In this document: positions 16,572 to 25,469 of the stretch, piece after piece
Layout of the letters: the number at the start of each line of letters is the position of its first letter
Numbering within the stretch: position 1 is the stretch's first letter
From: Alicyclobacillus tolerans
GTDB lineage: Bacteria; Bacillota; Bacilli; Alicyclobacillales; Alicyclobacillaceae
Direction: 5' to 3'
NCBI RefSeq assembly: GCF_021739485.1
Contig: NZ_JAJFNK010000030.1
Coordinates: 1-58,216 of the forward strand
DNA length: 58,216 nt
Program-made: the position numbers and the translations under genes
Notes under the pieces: generated by a model
Database searches by the model: none
Seen by the model: only the letters and a program-made list of their open reading frames with translations
Told to the model about the DNA's origin: nothing

Positions 16572-17449
16572 TTTTGTTTGCGCGGTCTTTTTCTTTGCAG
16601 TTTCACGGTCGCCAAGACAATTCCGGCGATGATAATGAGTCCGCCGACAATTTGTATTTTCGTGACGGGGATGTTGAGGGCAAAGTAACCGACGATCATC
16701 GCGATAAATGGCTGCAGGTTCGTGACGACGGCAACCTGGGTTGCGCCGAGTTTTGCGACGGCGTTGTTCATCCAAATTTGGCACAGCCCCTGCGACAAAA
16801 CAGCGGACAAAATGAGGACGGTCCAAAAGATGAGAGCGTGAGAATACATGGGAAGCCCTTGTGTGGCTGTGGCCGTCGGGACAAACAGAGTCGTTCCCAT
16901 CACAGTGCTGAAGATGGTGATGGTGAAGTAATTGAGTTCTTTGGAGAGCTTGCGCACCAACACCATATTCAACGAGAACGTCAGCATCGCACCGGCCGAA
17001 AAGGCGTCGCCGACGTTCAAGTGGATGTGCGCTCCGCGCATGACCAAGAGAAATACGCCGAAGATTGCGACCATCGCGCCGACTGCCGTTTTCAGGGCTA
17101 TTTTCTCTTTCAGGATGAGAAACGAAAACAAGGAGGTGACTACGGGAGACAGCGACATAATGAGGGCGGATTGTGCGGGAGAGATGTACCGCACCGCGGA
17201 GAAAAAGCACGTCTGATTCAGAAGTGTGCCCACAACGCCAGAGGCCAACAAAATGAGAAAGTGCCTTTTAGACAGCTTGGCAAACCGGTGCATGATGAGA
17301 CCAGAAATGACCAGAAAACTCGAACTAAAAATGAGCCGGGTCGCCGCAACCAAAACAGGGTTCAACTGGTGAACGAGCCAGTCTCCGGCAACGAAATTAC
17401 TCCCCCATACCACCACACTGATGCACATTCCTATGTAAGCCGCGAGCAC
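16553..17449 (-). CDS. EamA/DMT-superfamily permease
   Basis: 298 aa membrane protein with about ten hydrophobic segments and two EamA repeats; the first contains WGSNFVAG and ATRLIFSSSFLVISGL, the second VGDAFSAGAMLTFSLNMVLVRKL and ending LGATQVAVVTNLQPFIAMIVGYFALN. Drug/metabolite exporter family; substrate unknown. The start is unusual: GTG at 17449 is 13 nt from the GAGGAG ribosome binding site, while an ATG directly after that site (17462) is in another frame that stops after 21 codons. A leader peptide, start mis-assignment or small frameshift is possible. It converges on the SDR gene. Confidence 0.85.
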   Translation of the reverse strand: MLAAYIGMCISVVVWGSNFVAGDWLVHQLNPVLVAATRLIFSSSFLVISGLIMHRFAKLSKRHFLILLASGVVGTLLNQTCFFSAVRYISPAQSALIMSLSPVVTSLFSFLILKEKIALKTAVGAMVAIFGVFLLVMRGAHIHLNVGDAFSAGAMLTFSLNMVLVRKLSKELNYFTITIFSTVMGTTLFVPTATATQGLPMYSHALIFWTVLILSAVLSQGLCQIWMNNAVAKLGATQVAVVTNLQPFIAMIVGYFALNIPVTKIQIVGGLIIIAGIVLATVKLQRKRPRKQNIAIPM

Positions 17450-17625
17450 GGGCTTTTGTCATCTCCTCAATGTTTATCCACCAGCGGCCAAATCGTTCAA
17501 ACATCCAAGGCTTTCCAATCGATAAGACCGAGGCAGCATCCTGATGTGTATTTCATTGCAATTATATACATTTTTATAAATTTGTGAATAGATTGACGAG
17601 CTTGCCTGAAGAAAGTTCTTGAACT

Positions 17626-17664
17626 GATCCGATCACATTCAGGAAGATGGCGCATTTTGCCGTC
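17626..17664 (+). repeat. Dispersed intergenic repeat, copy A
   Basis: 39-bp element opening GATCCGATCACATTC that matches 33 of 39 positions with 32163-32201. It carries a small stem-loop around ATTTTG. It lies between the LacI gene and the DMT permease gene (both minus strand). Confidence 0.6.
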
Positions 17665-17739
17665 TACTGCTGCAGTCACTCGTCGAAAACTGTCTTTGGG
17701 TGCAGAAGACACTCGCGACGAGCTGCCAGGAGATTTTGC

Positions 17740-18759
17740 CTAGTTGTCTTGCGGCACCTTGACTGTCTGTGTGGAATTGCGAATGACCATCTCTAGTTTG
17801 AGCACAATGGTGCGCGGCGACGAGTCGTTGCCTTCGATCCGCTCCAGTAAAAACTGCATACTCAGGGTGCCGAACGTGTACGCGGGCTGGATGGCGGAAG
17901 TAAAAAACGGTTCCGCGACATTCATGGGGTCGACTTCGTCAAAGCCGACGATCGAGACATCGCCCGGTACTTGAAGTTGGAGCTTCTTCAGCTGCTGAAA
18001 CGCCTTGACGGCAAGGATGTTGTTTGCGGCCAAAATGGCGGTGGGGGGCTCTGGCAGTGTCATCAGGTCCTGGATGTCGCTGTTTTCGGAGTTTCTCGTG
18101 TAAGTGTTCTCCTTTACATATTCCTCCCGATACAAAATTCCGTGCTTTTCCAACGCTTTCCGGTACCCGGCAACGCGGTCGCGGCTCGTCGACGACTGCA
18201 ACGACCCCGTAAACATCGCGATCCGCCGATGTCGCAGCCCAATCAAGTGTTCGACGAGGCTTTGGGCTGCTTCAACGCTGTCGCCGAGGACGACGTCGGC
18301 TTGAGTACCTTCCACCCGCCGATCAATGAGCACAAAAGGGATGTCAAGCGGCTTTAACAGCTGCAGATTCTTTTTAGATGCGTCTCCTGCGGCGGCGATC
18401 GCGATGCCGTCTACGCGGATTCGCAGGCACATCTCGATGTATTCGCGCTCCTTGTCGACGTTTTCATCGCTGTTGCACAAGATCACCTGATAGTTGTTTT
18501 TCCTGGCCATGTCCTCAATGCCGCGTGCAACCGTCGTGTAAAACGGGTTTGTAATGTCCGGGACTATCAGAGCAATCATTTGACTCTGCTGCAAAACGAG
18601 ACTTCGCGCCAGTTCATTGGGCACGTAATGGAGTTTTTCCATTGCTTTCAGGACGCGTCGTCTGGTTTCTTCCTTTACATACCCTTTACCGTTGAGAACC
18701 CGGGATACGGTCATGGCAGAAACGTTTGCCAGTTTGGCTACATCAGTTATATTTGCCAT
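17740..18759 (-). CDS. LacI-family repressor of the adjacent ribose-type operon
   Basis: An N-terminal LacI helix-turn-helix (ITDVAKLANVSAMTVSRVLNG, about 3-24) with hinge YVPNELARSL is followed by a periplasmic-binding-protein-like effector domain (IALIVPDITNPFYTTVARGIE onward). ATG at 18759 is preferred: AGGTGA precedes it and most relatives begin MANI; a GTG at 18768 with its own GAGGAA is possible. Transcribed divergently from rbsA, with two related LacI-type palindromes in the shared intergenic region. By position it is an RbsR-like repressor, but the inducer is not proven. Confidence 0.9.
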   Translation of the reverse strand: MANITDVAKLANVSAMTVSRVLNGKGYVKEETRRRVLKAMEKLHYVPNELARSLVLQQSQMIALIVPDITNPFYTTVARGIEDMARKNNYQVILCNSDENVDKEREYIEMCLRIRVDGIAIAAAGDASKKNLQLLKPLDIPFVLIDRRVEGTQADVVLGDSVEAAQSLVEHLIGLRHRRIAMFTGSLQSSTSRDRVAGYRKALEKHGILYREEYVKENTYTRNSENSDIQDLMTLPEPPTAILAANNILAVKAFQQLKKLQLQVPGDVSIVGFDEVDPMNVAEPFFTSAIQPAYTFGTLSMQFLLERIEGNDSSPRTIVLKLEMVIRNSTQTVKVPQDN

Positions 18760-18942
18760 CTCTGTCACCTAAGTTCCTCGTGATTTTGTGTTAACAGTAT
18801 CATATCACTCCCAAAAATCGTAGCCGTTTTACGCGAATATAGAACGGGAATTTCGAATAATTTTTGTAGCAATTGACAGCCCATGACGGGCGAAACTCCA
18901 GTTCATAGGACATACTGAAGGGATTTATGCGCCATTCGGGTA

Positions 18943-19052
18943 TTGACGCCCAGTCCACTGGGTGATATAAAATTCAGTAAAGTTATCGTTAACATGTTGA
19001 GGCGAGCAATTGGCTAGTGGCCTGTGTTTTTGGGGGTTAGGTAAACGGTTAC
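18943..19052 (+). promoter_or_regulatory. Promoter and paired LacI-type operators of the ribose-type operon
   Basis: TTGACG (18943-18948), a 17-bp spacer and TATAAA (18966-18971) form a strong promoter. The spacer holds a palindrome CCCAGT-cc-ACTGGG (18949-18962). GTTATCGTTAAC (18982-18993) lies just after the expected start site and GTAAACGGTTAC (19041-19052) 59 bp further on; both fit GTWAWCGKTWAC with the central CG typical of LacI-family and cre-like operators. The second also fits the CcpA cre consensus at 12 of 14 positions. Confidence 0.7.
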
Positions 19053-19111
19053 ATAAACCGCAGTTGCTGCAATCGAAGAAATCTGTCCGCACAGAATGCG
19101 AGGTGAAAGAA

Positions 19112-20593
19112 GTGCTTGAACTTCGCCATGTCACGAAGATGTTTTTTGGCAACAAAGCGTTGGACGATGTGACGTTCACCGCATACCCCGGAGAGATTCA
19201 TGCGCTTATGGGTCAAAACGGGGCCGGTAAAAGCACCTTGATGAAGATCCTGTCAGGGGCTTATACGCTGGATTCCGGAACAATTTCCATTGACGGGGCT
19301 GAAGTGAAGATCCATTCGCCCAAAGACGCCGAGGCGTACGGGATCGCCATCGTGTACCAGGAGTTAAGTGTTTTACCGCACTTGAGCGCAGCGGCCAACA
19401 TCGTCATCGGCCGGGAACCGATGGGCCGATTTGGGATGTTAAACAAGCGCAAGGCGCAGCAGCTCGCCGCTCAAGCGCTCGAACGCCTGGGGGTCAAGAT
19501 CAATCCGAACGTCCGGCTCGGCAACCTCAGTGTCAGCCAACAGCAGATCTGCGAAATTGCCAAGGCCATCTCCAAGAATCCCAAAATTGTCATTCTTGAC
19601 GAACCGACCGCAGCGTTGACCAACACGGAACGCGAAGCGCTGTTTGCGGTCATGCGCAAGATGCGGGACGACGGAATGACCGTCATTTTTATCACACACC
19701 ACCTGGAAGAAGTGTTTGAAGTGGCGCAGCGGTGCACCGTGCTGCGGGATGGCAAAGTGGCTTACACCGGTCAGGTGGATCCATTGAGCGACAGAGCCCT
19801 CGTCGAGTTGATGGTCGGGCACGAAGTGGGGGATTTTTTTCCACAGCGCAGTACGCGTCCTAGCCAAAACGCCGCTTTAGAACTCAAAGAGGTAGCGGGG
19901 GGCATCGTTCAACCGACGAGTTTCAAACTCCACTACGGAGAAGTCGTCGGGTTGTCCGGGCTCATCGGCGCTGGCCGCACGGAGCTGGCGCGCATGGTGT
20001 TTGGCGCGGACAAAATGGCCAGCGGGGCATTGCTCCGAGATGGCCGGGAGGTCAAAATTCACCGGCCTGCTGACGCGATTCGGCACGGCATTGCTCTCAT
20101 CACGGAAGACCGGCGAATTGACGGGCTGGCGCTGAACATGTCCATCCGCTTCAACATCTCGTTCCCGAACATCGTGGCTGGGGACGAACGGCTGCTCAGC
20201 CGGCAGTTTGTCCGAAGGTCGGCCGAACACGACATGGCACTCAAAGCAGCGGACAGAGTGAAAATCAAGCACAGTTCCGTCGGACAGAGGGTCATCAGCT
20301 TGAGTGGAGGCAATCAGCAAAAGACGGCGATTGCCAAGTGGGTCGCTACCGGAGCGAAGGTTTACATCTTTGACGAACCGACCAAAGGCATCGACGTGGC
20401 TTCGAAGATTGAGGTCTACAAGGTGATCAACGAGTTGGCTGAGAACGGTGCGGCGGTTTTGGTCATCTCTTCGTACAATCCGGAACTCATTGGCATCTGC
20501 GATCGCATTCTGGTCATGGCACGCGGCCGCATCACCCAAGAGTTTGGGAGCAACCCTGCGGAGACGGACCTGATTCTTGCCCAATCGATGTAA
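19112..20593 (+). CDS. rbsA: Ribose-type ABC transporter ATP-binding protein (two ATPase domains)
   Basis: Double-ABC sugar importer ATPase, 493 aa, matching the family length. The first half has Walker A GQNGAGKST (34-42), signature LSVSQQQ and Walker B VILDEPTAALT. The second half has the degenerate GLIGAGRTEL (about 271-280), signature LSGGNQQK (397-404) and FDEPTKGIDV. GTG at 19112 with AGGTGA is preferred over an upstream in-frame start that would add 34 unrelated residues. First gene of a permease, binding-protein and catabolic operon. It energises uptake of a monosaccharide, ribose being likeliest from the rbsD/rbsK neighbours. Confidence 0.93.
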   Translation: MLELRHVTKMFFGNKALDDVTFTAYPGEIHALMGQNGAGKSTLMKILSGAYTLDSGTISIDGAEVKIHSPKDAEAYGIAIVYQELSVLPHLSAAANIVIGREPMGRFGMLNKRKAQQLAAQALERLGVKINPNVRLGNLSVSQQQICEIAKAISKNPKIVILDEPTAALTNTEREALFAVMRKMRDDGMTVIFITHHLEEVFEVAQRCTVLRDGKVAYTGQVDPLSDRALVELMVGHEVGDFFPQRSTRPSQNAALELKEVAGGIVQPTSFKLHYGEVVGLSGLIGAGRTELARMVFGADKMASGALLRDGREVKIHRPADAIRHGIALITEDRRIDGLALNMSIRFNISFPNIVAGDERLLSRQFVRRSAEHDMALKAADRVKIKHSSVGQRVISLSGGNQQKTAIAKWVATGAKVYIFDEPTKGIDVASKIEVYKVINELAENGAAVLVISSYNPELIGICDRILVMARGRITQEFGSNPAETDLILAQSM

Positions 20594-20612
20594 AGAAGAG
20601 GAGGGACCGACA

Positions 20613-21605
20613 GTGCAGCCGGTTTCGCAAGCAGTGGTTCAGGAAACGGAGACTCGCAGGTCAAAAGACTGGCTCAAGGAACTGTTTCACACGTCTCTCG
20701 TTGCCGCAGCTTTGATTGTTCTGATGATTGTTTTCAGCATCTTTTCTCCTCACTTCTTTTCGGCTTCGAACTTCTACCATATTTTACAGGAAGTTGCTGT
20801 CGTCGGGATTTTGACGGTCGGGCAGGCGTTTGTCATTATCACTGCCGGCATCGATATGGCGCAGGGTGCGGTCATCGGCCTGACGGGCGTCGTTGCGGCC
20901 CTTTTAATGAGTCAACACGTGTCCGTTTGGCTGGCCGTCTTGGCTGGACTTGGCATCGGCGTTCTGGTGGGTCTCGTGAACGGCCTTTTGATCACCGTAG
21001 CCGGCATCACCCCGTTCATCGCGACCCTTGGCACCATGAGCATCTGCACCGGAGCAGCCTTGGTCACTACGTCCGGTCAACCGGTTTTTGGCATCCCCAA
21101 TAGCGTCAGTAATTTCGGGTCTAACGGAATCCTTGGCATCCTGCCGTTTACCGCACTCGTCATGATCGTTGTGGCCATTGTGTTCCATTTTGTGTTGAAC
21201 AACACCCGCTTTGGCCGCTACACCTATGCGATTGGCAGCAATCCCTTGTCGGCCCGGCTGTCCGGACTGCGCATTGAGCGGCATCTGATTTGGGTCTACA
21301 TCATCAGCGGAGTGATGAGCGCCATTGGCGGTGTGGTGATGATTGCCTGGGTCAATTCCGCCATGCCGACCGCGGGGAACAACTATCAGCTCAACTCGAT
21401 CGCGTCGGTCGTGATTGGCGGCGGCAGCTTGTTTGGCGGAGAGGGGACCATTTGGGGCAGCATGATTGGCGCGTTGTTGATGTCGGTGCTGTCAGACGGG
21501 TCCCAGCTGCTTGGGGTGTCGTCGTACTGGCAAAGCATCTTGCTGGGGCTCGTGGTTGTGATTGCAGTGTTTATCGATCGGTTTCGCCGGCGTTCCGCCG
21601 TTTAG
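20613..21605 (+). CDS. rbsC: Ribose-type ABC transporter permease
   Basis: 330 aa inner-membrane permease of the BPD_transp_2/AraH-RbsC family with about eight to ten transmembrane segments, GQAFVIITAGIDMAQGAVIGLTGV and the conserved GRYTYAIGSNPLSARLSGL cytoplasmic loop that contacts the ATPase. Also GGGSLFGGEGTIWGS, the late family signature. The GTG start has GAGGAGGG 8 nt upstream; a frame opening at 20577 overlaps rbsA. It forms the channel with RbsA and receives sugar from the lipoprotein encoded next. Confidence 0.93.
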   Translation: MQPVSQAVVQETETRRSKDWLKELFHTSLVAAALIVLMIVFSIFSPHFFSASNFYHILQEVAVVGILTVGQAFVIITAGIDMAQGAVIGLTGVVAALLMSQHVSVWLAVLAGLGIGVLVGLVNGLLITVAGITPFIATLGTMSICTGAALVTTSGQPVFGIPNSVSNFGSNGILGILPFTALVMIVVAIVFHFVLNNTRFGRYTYAIGSNPLSARLSGLRIERHLIWVYIISGVMSAIGGVVMIAWVNSAMPTAGNNYQLNSIASVVIGGGSLFGGEGTIWGSMIGALLMSVLSDGSQLLGVSSYWQSILLGLVVVIAVFIDRFRRRSAV

Positions 21606-21654
21606 CATTGAAGCATTGCAACAAATTCGCGTTCAAATTAGGAGGGGAAGTCAA

Positions 21655-22731
21655 ATGGCGTTCAAACTAGGCAAAAAGAAACTGGCAGGTCTGGCACTGA
21701 CCACGACTGCATCCTTGTGGCTGCTGGCAGGATGTGGTTCACCGCCGCCGTCGTCGAATTCCGGGGGTTCTAGCAGCTCTGGGGGTTCCAACACGACCTC
21801 AAACAGCACGGCCCAAGCATCGGGATCGGGCAGCGCATCCAAACACTACACGTTTGAACTCATTACCAAATCCAACGCCTCGCCTTATTGGCTGGCCGTG
21901 AAAGAAGGAGCCGATGCGGCGGCAAAAAAATACGGCGCTACGGTGAAGTTTGACGCTCCAGCGAGCGGGACGGATTTGGCCAGTCAGTTGTCGATTTTCA
22001 ACAACGCCGTGACCGCGCACGTCGATGGCATCATTTTGGCCGCTCAAAGCCCGACGGCCTTGGTTAAACCGGTTCAATCCGCCATTCAAGGCGGCATCCC
22101 AGTCGTCACCGTTGACTCCGGAATTTCGCCGAACGTAGCCGACAGCTTTTTGGCGACCTCCAACATCGCAGCTTCCAAAGCGTTAGCGGACTACATGGCC
22201 AAATTGGTCAACAACAAGGGCGAATACGCCATCATCGACTTTAACCAGGAAGCTAGCACAGGCATTGAACGCCCGCAAGGATTCAAACAAGGAATGGCTG
22301 CTTTCCCGAACATCAAGTACATCGGCATGCAGCTTTCCAACAACAACGTTGGACAGTCTCAATCGGAGACGCAAAACTTTTTGCAGTCGCACCCGCACAT
22401 CAACTTGTTCTTTGGCGCCAATGACCGTTCCGCACTCGGTGTAGCCAACGTGGTCAAGGATCAACACCTTAAAGGCAAGGTGTTCGTGGCAGGGTTTGAC
22501 GCGGACATGGGCGAAATGCAGGACATCAAGGACGGTTACATTACGGCCAGCGTGCTGCAGTACCCGTATCAGATGGGCTACCAGGCCGTCCAAGAGCTCA
22601 TGAAGATCAAGGCCGGCCAAAGTGTTCCGAAACAAGTGCAGACTCCCTATTACATTGTCACCCAGAAAAACATCAACAGTCCGCAAGCCATTAAGGCCAT
22701 TCAACAGTACATTCCGAATTACAAGGGCTGA
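21655..22731 (+). CDS. rbsB: Ribose-type sugar-binding lipoprotein
   Basis: 358 aa periplasmic-binding-protein-like lipoprotein. The signal peptide ends in lipobox LLAGC with acylated C27, followed by a Ser/Gly/Asn-rich spacer to about residue 65 and a two-lobed type I sugar-binding fold (YTFELITKSNASPYWLAVKEGADAAAKKYG, GIILAAQSPTALV, FFGANDRSALGVANV, GFDAD). ATG 21655 has AGGAGGGG. The ligand-binding residues are not exactly those of E. coli RbsB by eye, so another pentose or hexose is possible. Confidence 0.9.
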   Translation: MAFKLGKKKLAGLALTTTASLWLLAGCGSPPPSSNSGGSSSSGGSNTTSNSTAQASGSGSASKHYTFELITKSNASPYWLAVKEGADAAAKKYGATVKFDAPASGTDLASQLSIFNNAVTAHVDGIILAAQSPTALVKPVQSAIQGGIPVVTVDSGISPNVADSFLATSNIAASKALADYMAKLVNNKGEYAIIDFNQEASTGIERPQGFKQGMAAFPNIKYIGMQLSNNNVGQSQSETQNFLQSHPHINLFFGANDRSALGVANVVKDQHLKGKVFVAGFDADMGEMQDIKDGYITASVLQYPYQMGYQAVQELMKIKAGQSVPKQVQTPYYIVTQKNINSPQAIKAIQQYIPNYKG

Positions 22732-22779
22732 CGGTAAGCCATTCGTCAGTCGGCCATTGCGGCGGCAGGGTTGAGGGTG

Positions 22780-22806
22780 CGACCATTGACTTGAAGGCAA
22801 TGGTCG
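22780..22806 (+). other. Intercistronic stem-loop after the binding-protein gene
   Basis: CGACCATTG (22780-22788) pairs perfectly with CAATGGTCG (22798-22806) across a 9-nt loop; no T-run follows. In ABC operons such loops often stabilise the upstream binding-protein message and reduce read-through into downstream genes. Confidence 0.5.
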
Positions 22807-22908
22807 ACAATCGGATGAACGGTGGCAGACCGGACGGCACGGCAATGGCTTTATCGGGGATGAGCGGGGGCCAAGGGGACACAACGACAAAACCATGGAG
22901 TGATTGGA

Positions 22909-23751
22909 ATGAGCCAAGTAAGAATTGATGCCCATCAACACTACTGGAAGGTCAATCGCGGCGACTACGGTTGGCTGACTCCCGATTCCGGCTCCATTTA
23001 CCGGGACTTTTTGCCTGAAGACCTCCACCCCCACTTAAACCGCTGCGGGATTTCACAGACCATTGTCGTGCAAGCCGCCCCGACGGTGGCAGAAACCGAG
23101 TTTTTGTTAGAACTGGCCAATGAGGAACCCACCGTGGCCGGGGTCGTCGGCTGGCTCGACCTGAGCGCGGACGACTTCCCGGCCCAGTTCGAGCGATTGC
23201 AGTTACAGCCCAAGTTTGTGGGAATTCGCCCTATGCTGCAGGACTTGCCGGAAGACGATTGGATTCTTCAAGAACCCGTCATCAACAACGTCGCTCTATT
23301 GAACGAACAGGATTTCCCAATCGACATTCTGGTTTTCCCAAGGCACCTTCCTTACATTGTTCAATTGCTCGAGCGGTTCCCGACGCTGCGCGCCACCATC
23401 GATCACTTGGCCAAACCGTACATTAAAGACCGCGTTGTGGAGCCGTGGAGCGCCTTGATGACGCAAATTGCAGCTTTTCCGTCTGTCATGTGCAAGTTGT
23501 CCGGAATGGTGACGGAAGCGGATCATCAGCACTGGAAACCATCTGACCTGCGCCCCTACGTGGAACACGTGTTGAACGTATTTGGCCCTAATCGTGTGAT
23601 GTTTGGCAGCGACTACCCGGTGTGTACGCTGGCTGCGGACTACGAGACGGTGTACCAAACGCTGGTGGACCTGCTTCCCAACGAACTCACCGGCCCACAG
23701 TTGGAGCGCATCTTTGGAGGAAACGCGGCAGAATTTTACCGACTGAGGTGA
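22909..23751 (+). CDS. Amidohydrolase-2 family lactonase (L-fuconolactonase-like)
   Basis: TIM-barrel metal-dependent hydrolase, 280 aa, related to L-fucono- and L-rhamnono-lactonases. It opens RIDAHQHYW (H9, H11) followed by WLTPDSGSIYRDFLPEDL, has IDHLAKPYI with a conserved histidine at about 167, CKLSGMVTEA and the late aspartate in FGSDYPVC (D235). It would hydrolyse an aldonolactone made by the aldo/keto reductase in the same operon. ATG at 22909 with GGAG upstream is chosen over GTG at 22900. The following small gene begins 6 bp after its stop codon. Confidence 0.85.
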   Translation: MSQVRIDAHQHYWKVNRGDYGWLTPDSGSIYRDFLPEDLHPHLNRCGISQTIVVQAAPTVAETEFLLELANEEPTVAGVVGWLDLSADDFPAQFERLQLQPKFVGIRPMLQDLPEDDWILQEPVINNVALLNEQDFPIDILVFPRHLPYIVQLLERFPTLRATIDHLAKPYIKDRVVEPWSALMTQIAAFPSVMCKLSGMVTEADHQHWKPSDLRPYVEHVLNVFGPNRVMFGSDYPVCTLAADYETVYQTLVDLLPNELTGPQLERIFGGNAAEFYRLR

Positions 23752-23757
23752 TGAGTG

Positions 23758-23952
23758 ATGACCAAGTGGGAGTACCTTGAAGTTTGCGGAGAGGTATCCC
23801 TGAACGACCTCGGAGAACAAGGTTGGGAGTTGGTGGCTGTCAACGCTTTGGCAGGTCGGCTGACTTACTATTTCAAACGCCCTCAGCCGTCGTTGAGCGA
23901 ACAGATTACGCTGGAACAGTTTGGGCGAGTGAAAGGCGAGGTCGCCCCTTGA
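23758..23952 (+). CDS. DUF4177-like small protein
   Basis: 64 aa. KWEYLEVCG, LNDLGEQGWELVAVNAL and YYFKRP match the pattern of DUF4177 proteins, a beta-alpha-beta fold with unknown function. GAGGTGATGAGTG precedes ATG 23758, and its stop overlaps the start of rbsD by a TTGA tetramer, so translational coupling is likely. Its conserved placement inside a sugar operon hints at an accessory role, but none is known. Confidence 0.75.
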   Translation: MTKWEYLEVCGEVSLNDLGEQGWELVAVNALAGRLTYYFKRPQPSLSEQITLEQFGRVKGEVAP

Positions 23953-24335
23953 AAAAAACTGGCATTTTAAATCCAAACATTCTCTCGTTGCTGGCACGCG
24001 TCGGGCATACCGATTACATTACTATTTGCGACAGGGGATTCCCGGTTCCAGATCACCAAGAGCGCATCGATCTATCCCTGGTGGACGACATCCCAACTGT
24101 CATGGACGTCTTGCGGGCGATCGACAGCGAATTTGTAATCGACCGCGTCCTCGTCACGAAAGAAATGGTCGAGGTGAGCCCAAAACGATACGAGGAGATT
24201 CAACAGACCTTTCCTCAACTTCGCTTGGACATTGTCTCGCACCTGGAACTCAAACAGTTGGCTCACGAGGGAAAAGGCGTCATTCGGACGGCAGACACCT
24301 GTCCCTATGCAAACATCATGGTGGTCTCCGGTTGA
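23949..24335 (+). CDS. rbsD: D-ribose pyranase
   Basis: 128 aa protein of the RbsD/FucU mutarotase fold that interconverts pyranose and furanose forms of ribose. It begins LKKTGILNPNI, as RbsD does, with catalytic-type H20 in GHTD and D28, and ends RTADTCPYANIMVVSG, where the tyrosine and asparagine match the substrate-binding YxN of RbsD. The start is TTG at 23949, sharing 4 nt with the previous gene. RbsD-like opening residues favour ribose over fucose. It supplies furanose to the kinase encoded further down. Confidence 0.92.
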   Translation: MKKTGILNPNILSLLARVGHTDYITICDRGFPVPDHQERIDLSLVDDIPTVMDVLRAIDSEFVIDRVLVTKEMVEVSPKRYEEIQQTFPQLRLDIVSHLELKQLAHEGKGVIRTADTCPYANIMVVSG

Positions 24336-24381
24336 CTGAACTTCGCTGCATGACCCCCAAAAAAGGACAGGAGGAGAACCC

Positions 24382-25341
24382 ATGAACTACCGCGATCGCG
24401 TATCCGTTGGCAACACGAGACTTCAAGTGAGCAGGCTGGGACTCGGTACGGCCGCCTTAGGGTTCATGTATGAACCCATTAGTACACAGCAGGCCGTCGA
24501 CACGATTCAAACTGCTTTTGACGCAGGCATCGACTTCTTCGATACCTCGCCTCTGTATGGGCAAGGCTATGGCGAAATGCGGTTGGGGAAGGTGATTGCC
24601 AAACTTCCCAGAGAGCGCTTCACGCTGGCCAGCAAAGTGGGGTACGACATCCCGGAACAACTGCCCGAACAGCCTCAGGAAATCCGGGACCGCGACTACA
24701 GCTACGACGGCGTGATGCGTGGGTTTGAAAACAGCCTCAAGCGTCTGCAAGTTGGCCACATCGACATTTTACATATCCACGATCCGGACGACCACTATCC
24801 CGAAGCGATGGCGGGAGCCTACCGCGCGCTTTCCGAACTGCGCTCACAAGGGGTGATCTCGGCGGTCGGTGCAGGAATGAACCAGTCCGCCATGCTCACG
24901 CGCTTTGCGTTGGAAGGGGAATTCGACTGTTTCCTGTTGGCCGGGCGCTACACGTTGTTGGACCAGACGGCGATGGCTGACCTGCTCCCAGTCGCTGAGG
25001 AGAAAAACATTTCACTGTTTATCGGTGGACCTCTTAACAGCGGGATTCTCGCAAACCCCTACGCTGAGAACGCCATGTTTAACTACGAATCGGCACCCCA
25101 AGAGTGGGTCGTTAAAGCGCGTCGGATCTACGACGTCTGTCAGCGGTTTGAAGTGCCGATTAAGGCCGCAGCGCTGCAGTTCCCACTGGCACATCCAGCC
25201 GTAGCTTCGGTTTTGACGGGTGCGCGGTCGCAAAGCGAACTCGAAGAAAACCTGCGGATGATGGAAGTGGCCATCCCGGCCGAACTTTGGAAAGAACTCA
25301 AGCGGGAACGGCTCCTTCCTGAAGGTGTTCCAACCCCGTAA
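24382..25341 (+). CDS. Aldo/keto reductase (D-threo-aldose / L-fucose 1-dehydrogenase type)
   Basis: 319 aa TIM-barrel NAD(P)-dependent oxidoreductase. The catalytic tetrad is visible: D54, Y59 (FFDTSPLYGQG), K85 (LASKVG) and the histidine in LHIHDPDDH (131-133). The family includes aldose dehydrogenases that oxidise C1 of fucose, galactose or arabinose to the lactone. ATG 24382 has AGGAGGAG. With the lactonase upstream it makes a two-step oxidation of an aldose to an aldonic acid. Substrate not provable from sequence. Confidence 0.88.
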   Translation: MNYRDRVSVGNTRLQVSRLGLGTAALGFMYEPISTQQAVDTIQTAFDAGIDFFDTSPLYGQGYGEMRLGKVIAKLPRERFTLASKVGYDIPEQLPEQPQEIRDRDYSYDGVMRGFENSLKRLQVGHIDILHIHDPDDHYPEAMAGAYRALSELRSQGVISAVGAGMNQSAMLTRFALEGEFDCFLLAGRYTLLDQTAMADLLPVAEEKNISLFIGGPLNSGILANPYAENAMFNYESAPQEWVVKARRIYDVCQRFEVPIKAAALQFPLAHPAVASVLTGARSQSELEENLRMMEVAIPAELWKELKRERLLPEGVPTP

Positions 25342-25469
25342 GTTTCTGGTTTTTCTAGCCGGCCTCCTGAGGAAGGGGTTCCCAACGATGTTTCGGAGAA
25401 ATTCCAACCCGAGCACAGGGTGCTGATACCTAAACTCATCATTCGAAATTCGACAGGCAGGGTGAGCGG

